Positions 1-12,302 of a stretch of DNA of 36,167 nucleotides are shown here, one piece after another; position 1 is the first letter of the stretch, and the number at the start of each line of letters is the position of its first letter. Source of the stretch: Setaria digitata (lineage: Eukaryota; Nematoda; Chromadorea; Rhabditida; Setariidae). The position numbers and the translations under genes are program-made. The notes beneath the pieces are model-generated. The model was not told where the DNA came from, did no database searches, and worked only from the letters and a program-made list of their open reading frames with translations. Location: NCBI GenBank assembly GCA_003640385.1, contig RCAB01000580.1, forward strand, positions 1 through 36,167. The letters are read 5' to 3'.

Positions 1-89
1 ACTGCTCAGAATCATTTCAGTATATGCATTAAATTAAATTGCAGCAAAATATCATTAATTATTTCTTCCGTATTATTAACTAATTGAAG

Positions 90-187
90 TCAAGAAAAAA
101 TATTTTCTAGGAGTAAAATAACGTAATTTCTAATTGAAAATATCGATTTAAATGGAAAGCACCGTCCGATTTTATCTGTTAGTTGAC
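90..187 (-). other. Tentative terminal exon of the POT1-like gene
   Basis: After the donor at 299/298 the next acceptor-like site is CTATAG at 190-188. Reading from 187 completes a Gly codon and stays open for 31 more codons to a TGA at 92-90. The 98-base length restores the phase exactly, but nothing here is conserved enough to prove it. A further exon left of the window is the alternative. Confidence 0.35.
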
Positions 188-3100
188 CTATAGTAGACGA
201 TTGAAATACTTCATAAATGTTTTATAATTTAAAATATTGCTTATTTGGATTAATCAATTAGCAATGAGATGCACGGTGGAAGAATAAAAATAATTTACCT
301 TTATTATAAACAAACAGACGTTCAAGAATTTGTCGGATAGTGAACTGCACTCCCATTGTTGCCAAATTAAGTGAACGATGAAGCTGCAAATTTGTTTGCT
401 GCTTTTTCTTCCAGATATAAGAACGAATCCATGCCAACTGTACAGCATATATCTGACGCATTCGCTCGCCAGCCCAACAGTTTGACAATTCTGTTGATCC
501 ATTCTCACACATATTCGTTTCCTTAAATCATAGAATTGACTAAAATTAAGAATTAAACTAAAAGTAACTGAAAATAACAAAACTGACCAAAAATTCACAG
601 CTTTTTAGATGACGAAATGCAACAGTAAAAAAAAAATATATATATATATATTCTTCTTCAAATTCGATTTCTGTCTTATGAATAAACGAAAATTAACTTT
701 TCTCAGGAACAAGATATCGATATTATTTACGGGTGACTATATTAGAAACACTACCACTAAAATAAAGCTTCAACTTTTTAAAGTGAAAGCGCTTAATCTG
801 CACTAGAGAAGTTCAAAAATCACAACTTATTCTGGAAAGTTAAGGTACAGAAGTAAGTCTGAAACAGCCAAGAGTTACCTGGACAACAGCATATGTGCCA
901 TGTTGAACATCATTAATATTACTTCCATCTTTCTGAAGATCTGAGCAGACAGAAACCTTTTTCGAAATGAATCTATCAACATTACTGAAATATCTTTTTA
1001 AAGCCATTTCTTGTAGATGAATAACACCCTAATCTAATTTACTGATTTCAACTACTGCGACTGATATTATTTTCTACCTGCTTGATGGTTTGAAAAAATT
1101 CAAACCAAATACTTTACTACACGTAAATCAAAGATCTAAAATCCTAAACTGTATGTTAACAAGCCACATAAAATTTAATGCCTTTTAATTTCGTAATATT
1201 TCATGAAATATTGAAACGACAGGAAAGTCCTAAATACTAAGTGTACTAAATAAATTTCGAAATTTGATAATTAACTAACCATAAAAGCTTAAGCTTCAAC
1301 TGGTTGTCATCATCAAGAATGATAATCGATCTGTTGTAACATCGACCACCACCATGCATTGTTAAGGTAACACCATTTTTTGAATGATACAAATGTGTGT
1401 TAATGAGTAACAGGATATCACCAAACTATGGAACTTCGCAATTTTAATCACTTTGCACAGGATAATGTCAGAAGCGTAATTGTTAGTTCACACAAAAGAA
1501 ATAATTCAAATTAAAAATGAAAACTTTTTATGGCACCAATGCATGAATTTATTTGAAGCACACAAAAAAACAGTGCAATCAAAGAACACGGCGAGTTATT
1601 TGAACAATGCTTTTAATTATGACTAAAATAAATTGCAACGATATGAAATCTTATTTGTGCTCCATTTTTTCTTTTCGAAACGTTACAGTAGGAAAGCTTT
1701 TTGGAAATCATAACTTACTTTAGAGTGAAATAATATTTAAATGAACTAATATTACCTCAAAAAAAAAAATATTAATCTTGTAAGCCATAAGTATGACAAA
1801 GGGAATATTCATAATCTTTTCACTATGTCATTTTATTAATTCGTTTTTTATTTAATGATAATCAGCATTCGAAATTAATACCTTTACATTATTTCGAGCA
1901 AAATTGGCGTGTTCTTCGTATAACACCACATCACACAAATAATTTTCAGCTATGCCTTCTGTTTTCTCATCTCGCCAAATTATTTCGTTAATGAAATCAG
2001 CATTAAGAGCAAATATTTTCCTTAATTATTTTATATAAGAATAGATTCATGATGCATAAACAACAATATTAATAACAGAACTTTTACGTGTTATGTTATT
2101 ACGTTATGCAGTTATTTCTAATTTCTTTTTTTGCAAAATTTTAGTTACTGGCAAATATTTTTGCTCTTAAAAGCAAGGCAAATGAAAAAAAAAAAAAAGA
2201 AACCTGAAATGAACAGATCTCAATTTGATAATACTAATAGCAGAACAATTCCAAATTAAATAATTAAAGATGACAAACAAATTAATCTTTTGGAAAATTC
2301 TTTATAAAGGAGGGTAGTCAACATCAAGCTCACTGCGATGCGTTATCAATACAGGTTGTAAATCTATCTAATCTTTTGATATCTTGGAATAAATGATATA
2401 CTATTAACATACATACCTTGGCGGTAAAGTAGTATCCCAACAACGCAGTATTACGTTGTTCCGATCACCGATAAGTAGGGCTACTGCCTAAAAGTACAAA
2501 CAACATATGGATTACAGATGTAACTCCTTTGCGAACTTAAAAACAAAAAGTTAACTAAAGTAACGAATGATATCATCATTATCAATCCATTTTTCAACCT
2601 TTCTCCGACATCTCAGATAAAAACAAGTATTTAAATACTGCTTCCAAACACTAAAACTGCAAGAAATAAAAGAAAATCACTTGTACGATAATATCCGTAT
2701 AATGACCGAGAATGAGTTCATCCAAATTATTCACATTCGCGTTTTCAATTATTTCATTAATTTCATCCTTGCTGCCATAAGCCAAGATTCGATCCTCTGG
2801 TAAAACTGATGCTGTAGCAATGAGCTCATCATCCGAAACTTTTTGACTGCCTGAAGTTGTAGACGGCCCCTCTACTGATATCGGTTGATCCTTCATGAAA
2901 AGCATACGCAATGAAGTGATCTGAAGTAAAAGGAATCCTTACTCTTCTGATACTTATATTTCACGTCTGAAATAATCTGATGATCGATTTCAAATCTGAC
3001 TTGATAATATTTCATTTTATAGTTCACAATTGTATCACTTAATATCATTTGCCATAACGAGTCCTAAATTTTACCAAGTTTTCAAATGAAAAATACAAAC

Positions 3101-4436
3101 CTTCTTTCTATAATCTGGCACCAAAGTAAACTTCACTGACGATTTATATAAAGGGGCAAAGCTACCATTAATTTGACCGCTAAAAAGAAGGACAGCAAAA
3201 CCTGCCGTTTTAAGTTTTCCATATATTTGCAATCTTCCATCTGCCACTTTTTTGATCTGAACAACGATAGTCATTACTTATCTAAAACTTGCTATCTCAA
3301 TTTTTATTAGACAACTTCACTATTTTTTAAACTATTTCATATCTGATTAAAATATGCAAAATTAAAATGAAAAAGTTAATAAGAAGAAATTTCACCGACG
3401 GATTTCTCCGAGAATGAGAAAAACAAAATTCACGAAACAAGTGAATAAAAAATAAGTAGCAAACTGGGATACAATAAAATGAATCAGAAACCAGAAAATA
3501 AGTGAAAATTAATTATGAAGACAGAGCAATTTCTAGAAAAACATCACTCTTGCACGATGCATTCGAATGATTTGTCCGCTTCGTATCTGATCAGCAAAAT
3601 TTTCTAATTGTTCACTATAAATGATACAAGTAGTATTGCTGCTATCCGAGCTATCATCACGTATTTCCAATTGCGTGACAACAGAATCTGAAGAATTTAA
3701 GTAATTTATAACCAGTCATAATTACAATCCAAATTTATAAATAATTTCCAGTGCCAAAAGTATTGATTACTTGTGTCTGAACATATTTCAATAGAAAGTA
3801 AAAAAATAATTTTACCATCTTCCAACATAGCTGTTGATCGCGATAGAATCTCGAAACTAACCACAAATGCATATATATTAACCTAAAAAAAATACCTATA
3901 CTGCTTCATAAATGATATAAGTCAAATAGCAACTTCTCAACCAATAATTGCGTTACCAGAAGACATATATGAAGAAACAAATATACAGATGGTACAGAAA
4001 GAAATAAACAAAGTATAATTTATAAAACCATCTTTTAATTTATTATCGAATGTTTTTTATCATATGAAATTTATTCCATCGCAGTTATCAAGACAACATA
4101 ACTGTGCTATCCACTAGTAATTATAATTACTATAATTAATTATTCACGAACTATAATATTTTCAACCAGACACACAAAAAAAAAAAACAAATGTCAAACA
4201 GAGTAGTCTAAAATTCCTTTGTGTTAAAGAAAAAAATTTTGTACGAGTAACCGGAAAAAACGATAATGAGTAAACCACTTCATATAAGATAATTTTATTA
4301 TCAAATAACAGCTTATTATTACCTAAAAAATAAATCTAAAGAATCTTTGTTGTTATAAAATAACCTTCAAGTTTTCATCAACTGCATGTGATAATTTATC
4401 CAGTTCGGCAAGTTTAACATAATGATATTCCTTCAT
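90..4436 (-). CDS. POT1: POT1-like telomeric single-strand DNA-binding protein with OB1 and OB2 folds
   Basis: Orthologue of Protection of Telomeres 1, which binds the single-stranded G-rich telomere overhang in the nucleus. Exons (minus, 5' to 3'): 4436-4365, 3882-3816, 3687-3548, 3256-3101, 2920-2681, 2487-2417, 2020-1882, 1425-1280, 984-879, 521-299, then a tentative 187-90; about 485 codons, all phases consistent. Residues 1-145 follow human OB1: NIYAFVV, SVVTQLEI, CIIYSE, a GFAVLLFSGQINGS segment. By my alignment Tyr70 stands where human POT1 has the DNA-stacking Phe62, but human Tyr89 is replaced by Val. Residues about 150-215 are an acidic Ser/Thr linker. Residues about 218-340 follow OB2: YTDIIVQAVALLIGD, RCWDTTLPPR, CDVVLYEEHANFAR, FGDILLLINTHLYH, MHGGGR. 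The start is the ATG ten bases after a TTTTCAG acceptor and aligns with the human start region. Residues 340-485 are unlike anything I recognise. The family call is strong, the last exon is weak. Confidence 0.83.
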
Positions 4437-4450
4437 ATTGAAAAATCTGA
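4434..4450 (-). promoter_or_regulatory. Candidate spliced-leader trans-splice acceptor of the POT1-like gene
   Basis: On the minus strand a TTGTTTTCAG acceptor (AG at 4448-4447) is followed after ten bases by the start ATG at 4436. No upstream coding exon with an acceptable frame was found. A strong acceptor directly before a start codon is typical of nematode SL trans-splicing. A cis-spliced non-coding first exon is the alternative. Confidence 0.45.
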
Positions 4451-5452
4451 AAACAAGTATATTTTCCGTTCTTTTTTTATCGCCATCTCCAAACAAAGAA
4501 AATAAACTTTTTCTCAAAAAGTTATCACAAAATAAAGACCATATACCCTCCCATTTCATTCTTTTCTACACATGATTCAACAACTGAGTTATTTATTCTA
4601 ATAATTCCTGACGACAATTTTTATATATTACAACTTGTGACCGTTGCATCTTATCCACAAATCTTGTGAACCATAAAAGGAAAGATAAAAGCTATTTTTC
4701 AATTATCACTTACTTCTGGAATAAATTAGTCGTCTCTTGTTAGTACATATCAGCAGTCAGATAAGGGAATCTAAGTCTAATAATTCTAGTATATTTTGCA
4801 GCTCTTATTATCATTCCCAATCTTAAGATCAGTAAATATAATAAATAATAAGCAATATTGACGAATGAAATGATCAATCTAATGTTCAAATTAAACCAGT
4901 TAACCTCTCTTGATGTTGCTTTTTGGATTTCTAAGACACCAATTCAATACCCGCAGCTTATTTCTAACATTTACTTATTTGTCCAGAAATATCATTTGAA
5001 ATTTGCGACAACTTACTTTCACACAAAATACAAAACACAATTTCAAACGGTAGCAAAATATCGAAGAAAAATTTCGAAATTTATAAATTTCAACAAAACA
5101 CAATAAACGTGTGAGCAATTTATTTACTTCATCATATCATTTGGAAAAATTTAGCAGCATAATAAAATAAATTCCTTAGAACATTCTTATCTTTTATTCC
5201 AAATCATTTTTTCTTGTTTTTGATTTTTTTTAAAAAAAAAAGACGAAAATCAGCAAAATCCTATAATAGTTCATAGACACAGCGAAGGAAACTGTACAAA
5301 TTAACAGCAAAATCACTCGTAAATTACCACACTTTTTTTTATCACAAATGACCTCGCGTACGACAATGAAAAGAATTATGAATATTACTGTACTGCAGTC
5401 ATAATACTTATTCATAGATATTTGAATGAGTTGCCATAAATATCATTCGCTA
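4451..5452. other. Intergenic region between POT1-like and TMEM39 genes
   Basis: About 1 kb between the TMEM39 stop (5453) and the POT1-like acceptor, both genes on the minus strand. It must hold the TMEM39 3' UTR and any POT1 promoter. It is AT-rich with homopolymer runs. Small open frames on both strands (plus 4858-5106, minus 5230-5415) lack splice context and family resemblance. I see no structured RNA. Confidence 0.6.
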
Positions 5453-7090
5453 TTAATACTGTTGAAGTTGTTTAATTAATTGCAAATCTTCTGGAGAAGG
5501 CTTATAAATTCTTCCCATAATCACACGATCTTTGAATGTCTGAAAATTTTTAAATGGATAAACAAAATTAGAAACAATCCTAGCCAGAAACTTGCAAAAC
5601 AAATAATTAAAAATTTTGACTGTACAAGACTTAAAAACCAATTAATTTTGTATTACACAGAACCTAGTTCATAACCCTACAGTAAACTTCCGTGTACAAC
5701 TGAAAGTGTTTCGAATAAGCCAAAATGTTACCAAAATAGTTCAAATGAACAGCTTTAAGAATACTATCAACTGAACCACTTTTCAGCGATCTCTATAACA
5801 TCACACTCAGCTACTATAAAAGCATCACCGAAATAATATTTAATGTCGAACAGATGAAAACTAGTTCTCAAGTACTATAAGAAGTTAATAACCTTGGCAA
5901 ATAAAAGGTAGTTAGCAAATATAAGTAATACGAGTGTGACGATATGCTGCCAATCAGTCGTTAAGACCAACATCCAAAACTGAACAGCAATTAAAATTAC
6001 TTGAAAAAATGCCATTGTGCTGATCAGAGTGACCGGATCACCACCAATTCTCTAAATAATCGACAGATCTCGTTAGTGGCTAGTATATTTCAGGCATATT
6101 TAAAGCATCTAAGTTATTTTAAAGCCAACAAGACCTCAGAAAACTTAAAAAATTAACTAAACAGAAATCAGTCATAAGCACTTGTTAAATATCATCCAGT
6201 AGCAACATGTAAAGAGACTTAAAGATGCCGAAAATACTTAAACCTTTCGTTTATTATATCCCTTTACATAGGCTACTGATGATTCAAACAGTCCAGTAAC
6301 TACTCTGCTTTAAATAATAAATGTAAGCTAACATGGAAACGCGAATGATCGGAATCGCCGGGTTCAGCTGCAACTCCTAATGCACTGGAAGTAGCAACAG
6401 CTTTGTATAACTGTCCATGATGGCGAACAATAGTACCATCTGCGTAAAGCTCATCGTTCTCGGACCAACTGCAAACATTTTTAGCTGCTTCGACGAAGAA
6501 AAAAGAAGAAATAAAACAATGTGTTCCAATATTCCGAAAAAAAATTTCAGAAAATTATGAATTTTAAATTTTTGTCTTAAAGGGATAAAAAAAAACCCAT
6601 CAACTTCTATTAAAGTAAAAAAAGATATAAATCTGACAATAAATTATTGGAATTTGAAACTTCATAAAAAGAATGAACGAAATAAACAGTCATCAGTTAC
6701 TGGGNAAATTATTGAAATTTGAAACTTCATAAAAAGAATGAACGAAATAAACAGTCATCAGTTACTGGGGAGGAATTATGAACAGTAATGTCACTATCAA
6801 TTCATTAATATAACTAAATGATATCACTATCAATATCTTCTTAATAAAAAAGGAAGATATTTACGCATCTACAGGTTAGTTTACTAGTCAATTTTCTTTA
6901 ATTTATTTACTGGAATGAATATGAAGCAAACGAAATATACACTTACTTTGCAAAAACATTATTCGTTGTAAGAGAATTCGTTGTTTGTGTCATACCGCCA
7001 CTACTAATACCAACAACACTACTAATACTACTACTACCACTACTACTATTGTTGATACTAGCACTACTACCGCTACTACTACTACTACCG

Positions 7091-7124
<34 letters not shown>

Positions 7125-9320
7125 AACTACTACTGCTACCACTACTACTACTACAACAACTACTACTACTATTACTAATACCATTACTACTACTGCTACT
7201 ACTAGTACTAGTACTACTACCACTATTACTAGTACTATTGCTAATAATACTAATACTAGTACCAGTTCCACTACTGCCACTATTATTGCTGTTACTACAG
7301 TTACTATCTCTAATACAATTAGTATTAGAAGAATTACTACTGATATTATTACCACTACACGTAGTTAGTGTCAACCGATCTAATCGTTCCCACTTCCCGA
7401 GATGTGCCGCACAACGATGTATTAAATCACAATACTGTATTGGTAGCAAATATGTTGCATAAAGTGAAAATGACGTCAAAAATACGACACAAAATAGTTC
7501 CATAACCCATAAAATATCAATATACATTTGCTGTGGTAAACCGGATGGTGATTTTTGCTGGAATTTCCCAATTTCATATTTCATACGAAATTGCTGTTTT
7601 TAGATGAAAATTCTAATGATCACTGAGAAATAAAAGATCATAAAATAAAGAAATCTTCATAGCAGAAATTTTTCTATCAATTATAGCAAAGATCAGCATG
7701 TTAAATATTTCGTCTTTTTGTTATAATTGCAACATTTTTTTCTATGTTTAGCTTCCGTGTGCAAATAGATATGTGCCATTCATTTGTTTTTGGAAATATC
7801 TATTCAATAATTAAATATTAAACTAGCATGAATTAGCAAACATAAGCAGTTATCAGAATATAACTTACAGGTGTAAATACACATGGAATAAAAATTGAAA
7901 GATATGCCGTTGTTAAACCAGAAAAAAAACAATGCTTGATTCGTAGGCCCAAATCTTTCATTAAAACCGAAACTTCTTCACGTATTTGTACTGAAAATCT
8001 CCTAATTCACTTAATAATTACTAGAAAAAAAAAAGGATTAGAAGCAAAAATGCAAATTTTACCACTTTATATGAAAGAACCAAATAAGGAAAATCATCGC
8101 ATACATACTTGGATTAGTACTACACATATGAACAACACTGTCAACATCGACAAGTATAGGTGGACCCGTAGCACGATGATACGGGATAGCTATTTTTGAT
8201 ATTTCGGATGATGATTTTCCATTTAGGAATAACCATAATTTTGCAACAGAACAGCGTAGTTTATACGTTATATTATCATGGAACAAGTATATGAAGAAAA
8301 GAACTCTGTAAATTGAATTTATAGGGATTAAATTAAAGTGTGTGAACAAGACTGAAGCGAAATTTGTTGATAAACTACGAGGATAAATTTGCCTGGCTTT
8401 TTAATTTCCTTTTTTTTCTGCTGAATTCTACTTTTTCGCTGATTAAGGACAAACTATAACATCATAGTAAAAAATAAAATAAAAAGACATAATAATTTAT
8501 TACTAGAAACACTCATTTTTTACAGTATTATTTAACATTTGTTTTCAAAGATCCCAAGAAACAAGTTAGACTTTTAAATGAAAGAATAAAGAGAAACTCA
8601 TCTACTAGATAATCGCAAATAAGGTCTGTGTCAACTTTTCTATAGGAACTCTTGAGAAAACATAAACATATAAAAAGAAGACTTTTTCGTCATGTATTGT
8701 AAGAAAAATTTTCATTCTCTATTCATAACTGTTGCTTATACTAAACATAGTCTACGAGCAACAATTTGATTATTAATTTTATTTCTTATAGCTACTCTTA
8801 TTTTTTACTCTCTATCCAGAAGTTGGATTTCGATCTCAAAAATAAACTTACGGATGACCAAAATAGAGCAACGATTTGAATGGAAAATCGAAATAAACGC
8901 GTGAAAAACTGAATAAAAATGATGTCGCAACCATAGTAAACATCGGCGTTTTAACAGCTGCCCATTCAATGATATCCCATAGTAAACACTGAGCCTTCGA
9001 TCCATCTTGTCTGGCATTAGCTGCTAATTCGGTTATCTAAAATATTAATACCTTACTAAATTTATCCCTAAATATACTAAAAAATTTTAATCATTTTTCT
9101 ATCAGATTTTATTTGAAAAAAATAAGAGCAAATTTATCTACATTTACCGTTTTCCAAAAGCATTTCGTCACCCGCACACCGAGTAGAAGACCAACACATG
9201 ACAACAAATACGGATTTATTAGATGGAATTTCTGTAATATACGTATATATTTTTTTCATCCATCTATTTATCTATCTATCTGTCTATATATATATAGAAG
9301 AAATTTTATATTTCAGAACA

Positions 9321-9352
<32 letters not shown>

Positions 9353-10574
9353 NGAGAGATAAATAGATGAAAAATTGGCAACAATCTCTCTGATAATGTT
9401 TAAAAAAATTAGTACCTTTAGTATCAAATGACTAATTGTAATTATTGTTTAATATTCTGTTACTGAATGCACATTTAGTTTATCCTATGTCTCAAACACA
9501 CGGTTTAATAATTACCTTTAAAAAGAATCTCAAACGATGAATTGGATAATTATTAACTTAGTAATTAATTAATTGTATCCTTCTGTTCCACAATTTTAAG
9601 CAGTAATCAACAATGAGCTTAATTTGAATATCATCAATAAGAGAACAGAACAACATTTTTAAAAAAATTACCAATGAATAATGCCAATATGATTTTGGTA
9701 ACCACCACATCGTTTTGTATAAATTGAGATACTGCAAGAAGAGAGCTAACACAGAATAAAGGAATAGCGTACATTCGAAAAATAATTCACCTTGTCCTTG
9801 AGGCATTTCCGGCCAAACCGGATGAATTTGTACATTTACTCTATTCTTCAATTCTTTGTCATATTCTTCAACTCTGCAAAATGAATTTAAAGTTAATTTT
9901 TAAAATAGTTAAATAGAACTTATTATTAACATCACTAACAAATGAAGCAAAATATCGAAATGTGTTATGTTGATTATAAAAACACATGCAAAGATAAGCC
10001 GAGGAATGGAATATGACTACTTCATGGTAATAAATTACAGGAATTCAATTCGCTCTTTATTTACAAACAAATTAACTGGCTAGTAATCAAGTTTCCTTGA
10101 CTTTCGGCTCATATTTTTGTTCTATAATTATTCTCAAAATTGCTGTTTATTAAATTTTATTCAAATAATACATACTTCATGGAATTTCAAAGACAGTACT
10201 CCCATTTAGTCCACACTATCAAGGTATAATAACATCCACAAAAGTTCTTATTGACAATTCAACTAATTAATATGACACGATAGCTATTGAAATTCATCAC
10301 TTTTATCCAATCTGTCGAATACAGTTTTTATGAATTTTCTACCTCAAACATTCCACCAATTCACAAATTGTGTCATAACTCAGTTCAATCCAAATTGCAT
10401 ACTGAATTATAAATCAATTTATATAATTAATCTAATTTAAAAAAAGAAAAGGGACAAAAGATCAAACCTTTTCCTTTCATCAACTCGTGCAAGATTACCA
10501 AGCGCAGATGGTGCAACAGAAACATATGATCGATTGACATGATGTCGATTACGTAATGTTGATCGTCCAACCAT
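5453..10574 (-). CDS. tmem-39: TMEM39 family eight-pass ER membrane protein with long polyserine insert
   Basis: Orthologue of vertebrate TMEM39A/B and C. elegans tmem-39, ER membrane proteins tied to COPII-dependent export (SAC1 trafficking and autophagy in mammals, collagen secretion in worms). Exons: 10574-10468, 9873-9672, 9231-9148, 9036-8852, 8305-8109, 7990-7869, 7593-6947, 6468-6333, 6051-5893, 5539-5453; 642 codons with stop, every junction GT-AG and in phase. Family signatures: LFLQYLNLYKTMWW after TM1 (residues 66-87), KFHLINPYLL opening TM2 (104-131), YFGHP near 185, EEVSVLMKDLGLRIKH near 265, AHLGKWERLDRL near 365, WSENDELYADGTIVRHHGQL near 518, and the carboxy-terminal motif DRVIMGRIYKPSPEDLQL. 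Other hydrophobic spans lie near 160-180, 186-200, 280-298, 326-351, 568-590 and 595-612. Human TMEM39A has 488 residues; the excess is mainly a Ser-rich block of about 130 residues (373-505). Confidence 0.92.
6641..6769. repeat. 64-bp direct duplication across a single n (probable assembly artefact)
   Basis: Bases 6641-6704 and 6706-6769 are nearly identical and are separated by one n at 6705. The pair lies in the TMEM39 intron between exons 8 and 7. A duplicated contig end joined by a gap character is the likeliest cause. A real tandem duplication is possible. Confidence 0.85.
6990..7340 (-). repeat. In-frame (AGT)n trinucleotide repeat coding polyserine in TMEM39 exon 7
   Basis: The plus strand is an interrupted ACT repeat (also ATT, ACC, GCT, ACA units) for about 350 bases, so the coding strand gives mostly AGT serine codons with Asn, Gly and Cys interruptions. 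It lies between two conserved TMEM39 segments (AHLGKWERLDRL and WSENDE) in a soluble loop. The exon frame stays open throughout and exits at a GTAAGT donor in the right phase, so translation is the simplest reading. Removal as an internal intron (GT and AG are abundant) cannot be excluded. Open frames in other registers here, rich in Thr, Leu or Val, are artefacts of the repeat. Confidence 0.8.
9263..9357. repeat. (TCTA)n and (TA)n microsatellite with assembly gap
   Basis: In the TMEM39 intron between exons 3 and 2, a TCTA/TCTG tetranucleotide run passes into TATATA, and a second TA run of about 24 bases ends at an n (9353). The true repeat length is therefore unknown. Confidence 0.85.
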
Positions 10575-10590
10575 TATGTACTTAAAATTT
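10575..10590 (-). promoter_or_regulatory. Possible trans-splice acceptor before the TMEM39 start
   Basis: The minus strand reads AATTTTAAG, with AG at 10582-10581, then six bases and the ATG at 10574. The site resembles a weak nematode acceptor close to a start codon. The first exon begins with conserved-looking basic residues and has no coding exon upstream. Confidence 0.3.
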
Positions 10591-11295
10591 AAAATTTAAT
10601 TCTTAAAACTCTCATCATTAAGATTTTAACCTTCTTTTTTTTCATTTCTTATTTAATATTTTTCCAAAGTCTCCTTTCCTGTAGGAAAAATTTCCACAAA
10701 AAAATCTTACCACTTAAAACAAACAACAGCTAACTAGTTTTCACATACTTAAAATACTTCAGTTTAATCCCATGAAATCACACACACATATATGATGTGT
10801 AAGCTATTTACCCTTACTTGAACACATGCATAATTTAGACATAGAGATGGTTATGCCTAAATATGATATCAGAGTTATTTGCACCAATATACTTGAATAT
10901 CTAAACACTAAAATCAATTTTACAAGATTTGAAATTCGACGAATAATTTAGTGTTTATTTGACAAGCAATAAATCCCTTCCTTATACCTATAATAATTTC
11001 CCTATCTTAGTAGCCAATTCGTCAAACTTTTATTAAATCTTTGTTTACTCATAATTACTTAAACGATAACAGTATGGAGAAATTTGGCGGTGTCATAACA
11101 AAACTTCACGTACACATAAGCTAATTAAACAAAAATGCAATCATTCTTCAAGAATTTCACCCTTTCAAAACAACTCTATTTGATTCCTAAATTTACGATA
11201 TATCCATTCGCACAAATTTATACGATAAATTATTAGATAAAAATGAATTTACGGATAAACCTTATTCAATTAAATTTGTAAATTCGTTAAAGGGG

Positions 11296-11515
11296 GAAAA
11301 AAAAAATATATATATATATATCCTAGCAAAAAACTACACCCNAAAAAAAAATATATATATCCTAGCAAAAAACTACACCCCCTCAGCTGGTATTGCTTTA
11401 TTTTTTTATTTTTAATAGAAAANGAAAAAAAAAATATATATATATATATCCTAGCAAAAAACTACACCCCCTCAGCTGGTATTGCTTTATTTTTTTATTT
11501 TTAATAGAAAATAAT
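11296..11515. repeat. Partly triplicated unit flanked by n characters (assembly artefact likely)
   Basis: A poly-A plus (TA)n tract followed by TCCTAGCAAAAAACTACACC occurs three times, with single n at 11342 and 11423. The second and third copies share about 80 further bases containing CTCAGCTGGTATTGC. This is the pattern of a repeated contig end around an unresolved A/(TA)n microsatellite. Confidence 0.8.
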
Positions 11516-12258
11516 GTAACAATATAAATTGTTTATGACAATTACCATTTCAAACGGAAGAAGCCCAAAAATTATCAGATCAGGTTATTCCAAACGAAGA
11601 AAATAAATTCATTTATTTCATTGTTTTTTTTTTTTTTTTAAAGTTCACTGAGAACTTTGCATATATAAAAAATCATAGCAAATTTATACACATTTAATAG
11701 GAGAAAAAAAGCTTCCAGTTATATGCACAACCATAACTGTAAATTATACATACAGAACATACAATACACTGGCGGAAATGCATTAACAAATATCTTTTTA
11801 AAATTTTTTTTTTTGTAACTTTTAAATTTTCAAAAATTTTATTATTAAATGAGAAAAGAAGCGGACGAGAGAGAGAAAAAAAAAAAGAAGATAAAATGCA
11901 CAAGTAATGTGCCTGTAGCAAATAGGAAGTAACAATATAGCAAAATTGAGCGCATTTATTCATAATTCATATTTTTTTTCGTTATACTGAAGTAAAAATT
12001 TTATCAAAAAAATTGAAAATAAGCAACAAAAACAGTAAAATTAGTAATGGAAGAAAGAAGGGAAAGAAAAAATATAGGAATAAACCTTTTTCCATTTCAA
12101 TTTCAAAAATTTAAATTTCACAAAACAAAATAACTTTTGAGTTACGAAATGTAAATACTTGGTAACTAGAGGGATAGTAATCATTTCCACTTCCATTTAT
12201 CAATCATTAATTAATTATTCGAAATTTCAAAACTTATTATTGCCAAACGAAATTATTA

Positions 12259-12259
<1 letters not shown>

Positions 12260-12302
<43 letters not shown>

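Noticed and set aside
254..598. A 114-codon minus-strand open frame
   Set aside because: It overlaps the POT1-like exon 521-299 in a different frame. The accepted frame links by phase to the flanking exons.
4858..5106. An 82-codon plus-strand open frame between genes
   Set aside because: AT-driven composition, no splice context and no recognised similarity.
6985..7462. Long plus-strand open frames rich in threonine or leucine, and a minus-strand valine-rich frame
   Set aside because: They are other registers of the ACT/AGT repeat. The minus-strand Ser frame joins conserved TMEM39 sequence on both sides in the correct phase.
8805..9017. A 70-codon minus-strand open frame
   Set aside because: It overlaps TMEM39 exon 9036-8852 out of frame. 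The in-frame reading matches the family.
9558..9671. Extension of TMEM39 exon 2 past 9672 as a longer exon
   Set aside because: The frame stays open for about 38 codons, but the next exon (9231-9148) supplies the conserved FHLI membrane segment in phase directly after the GTAATT donor.
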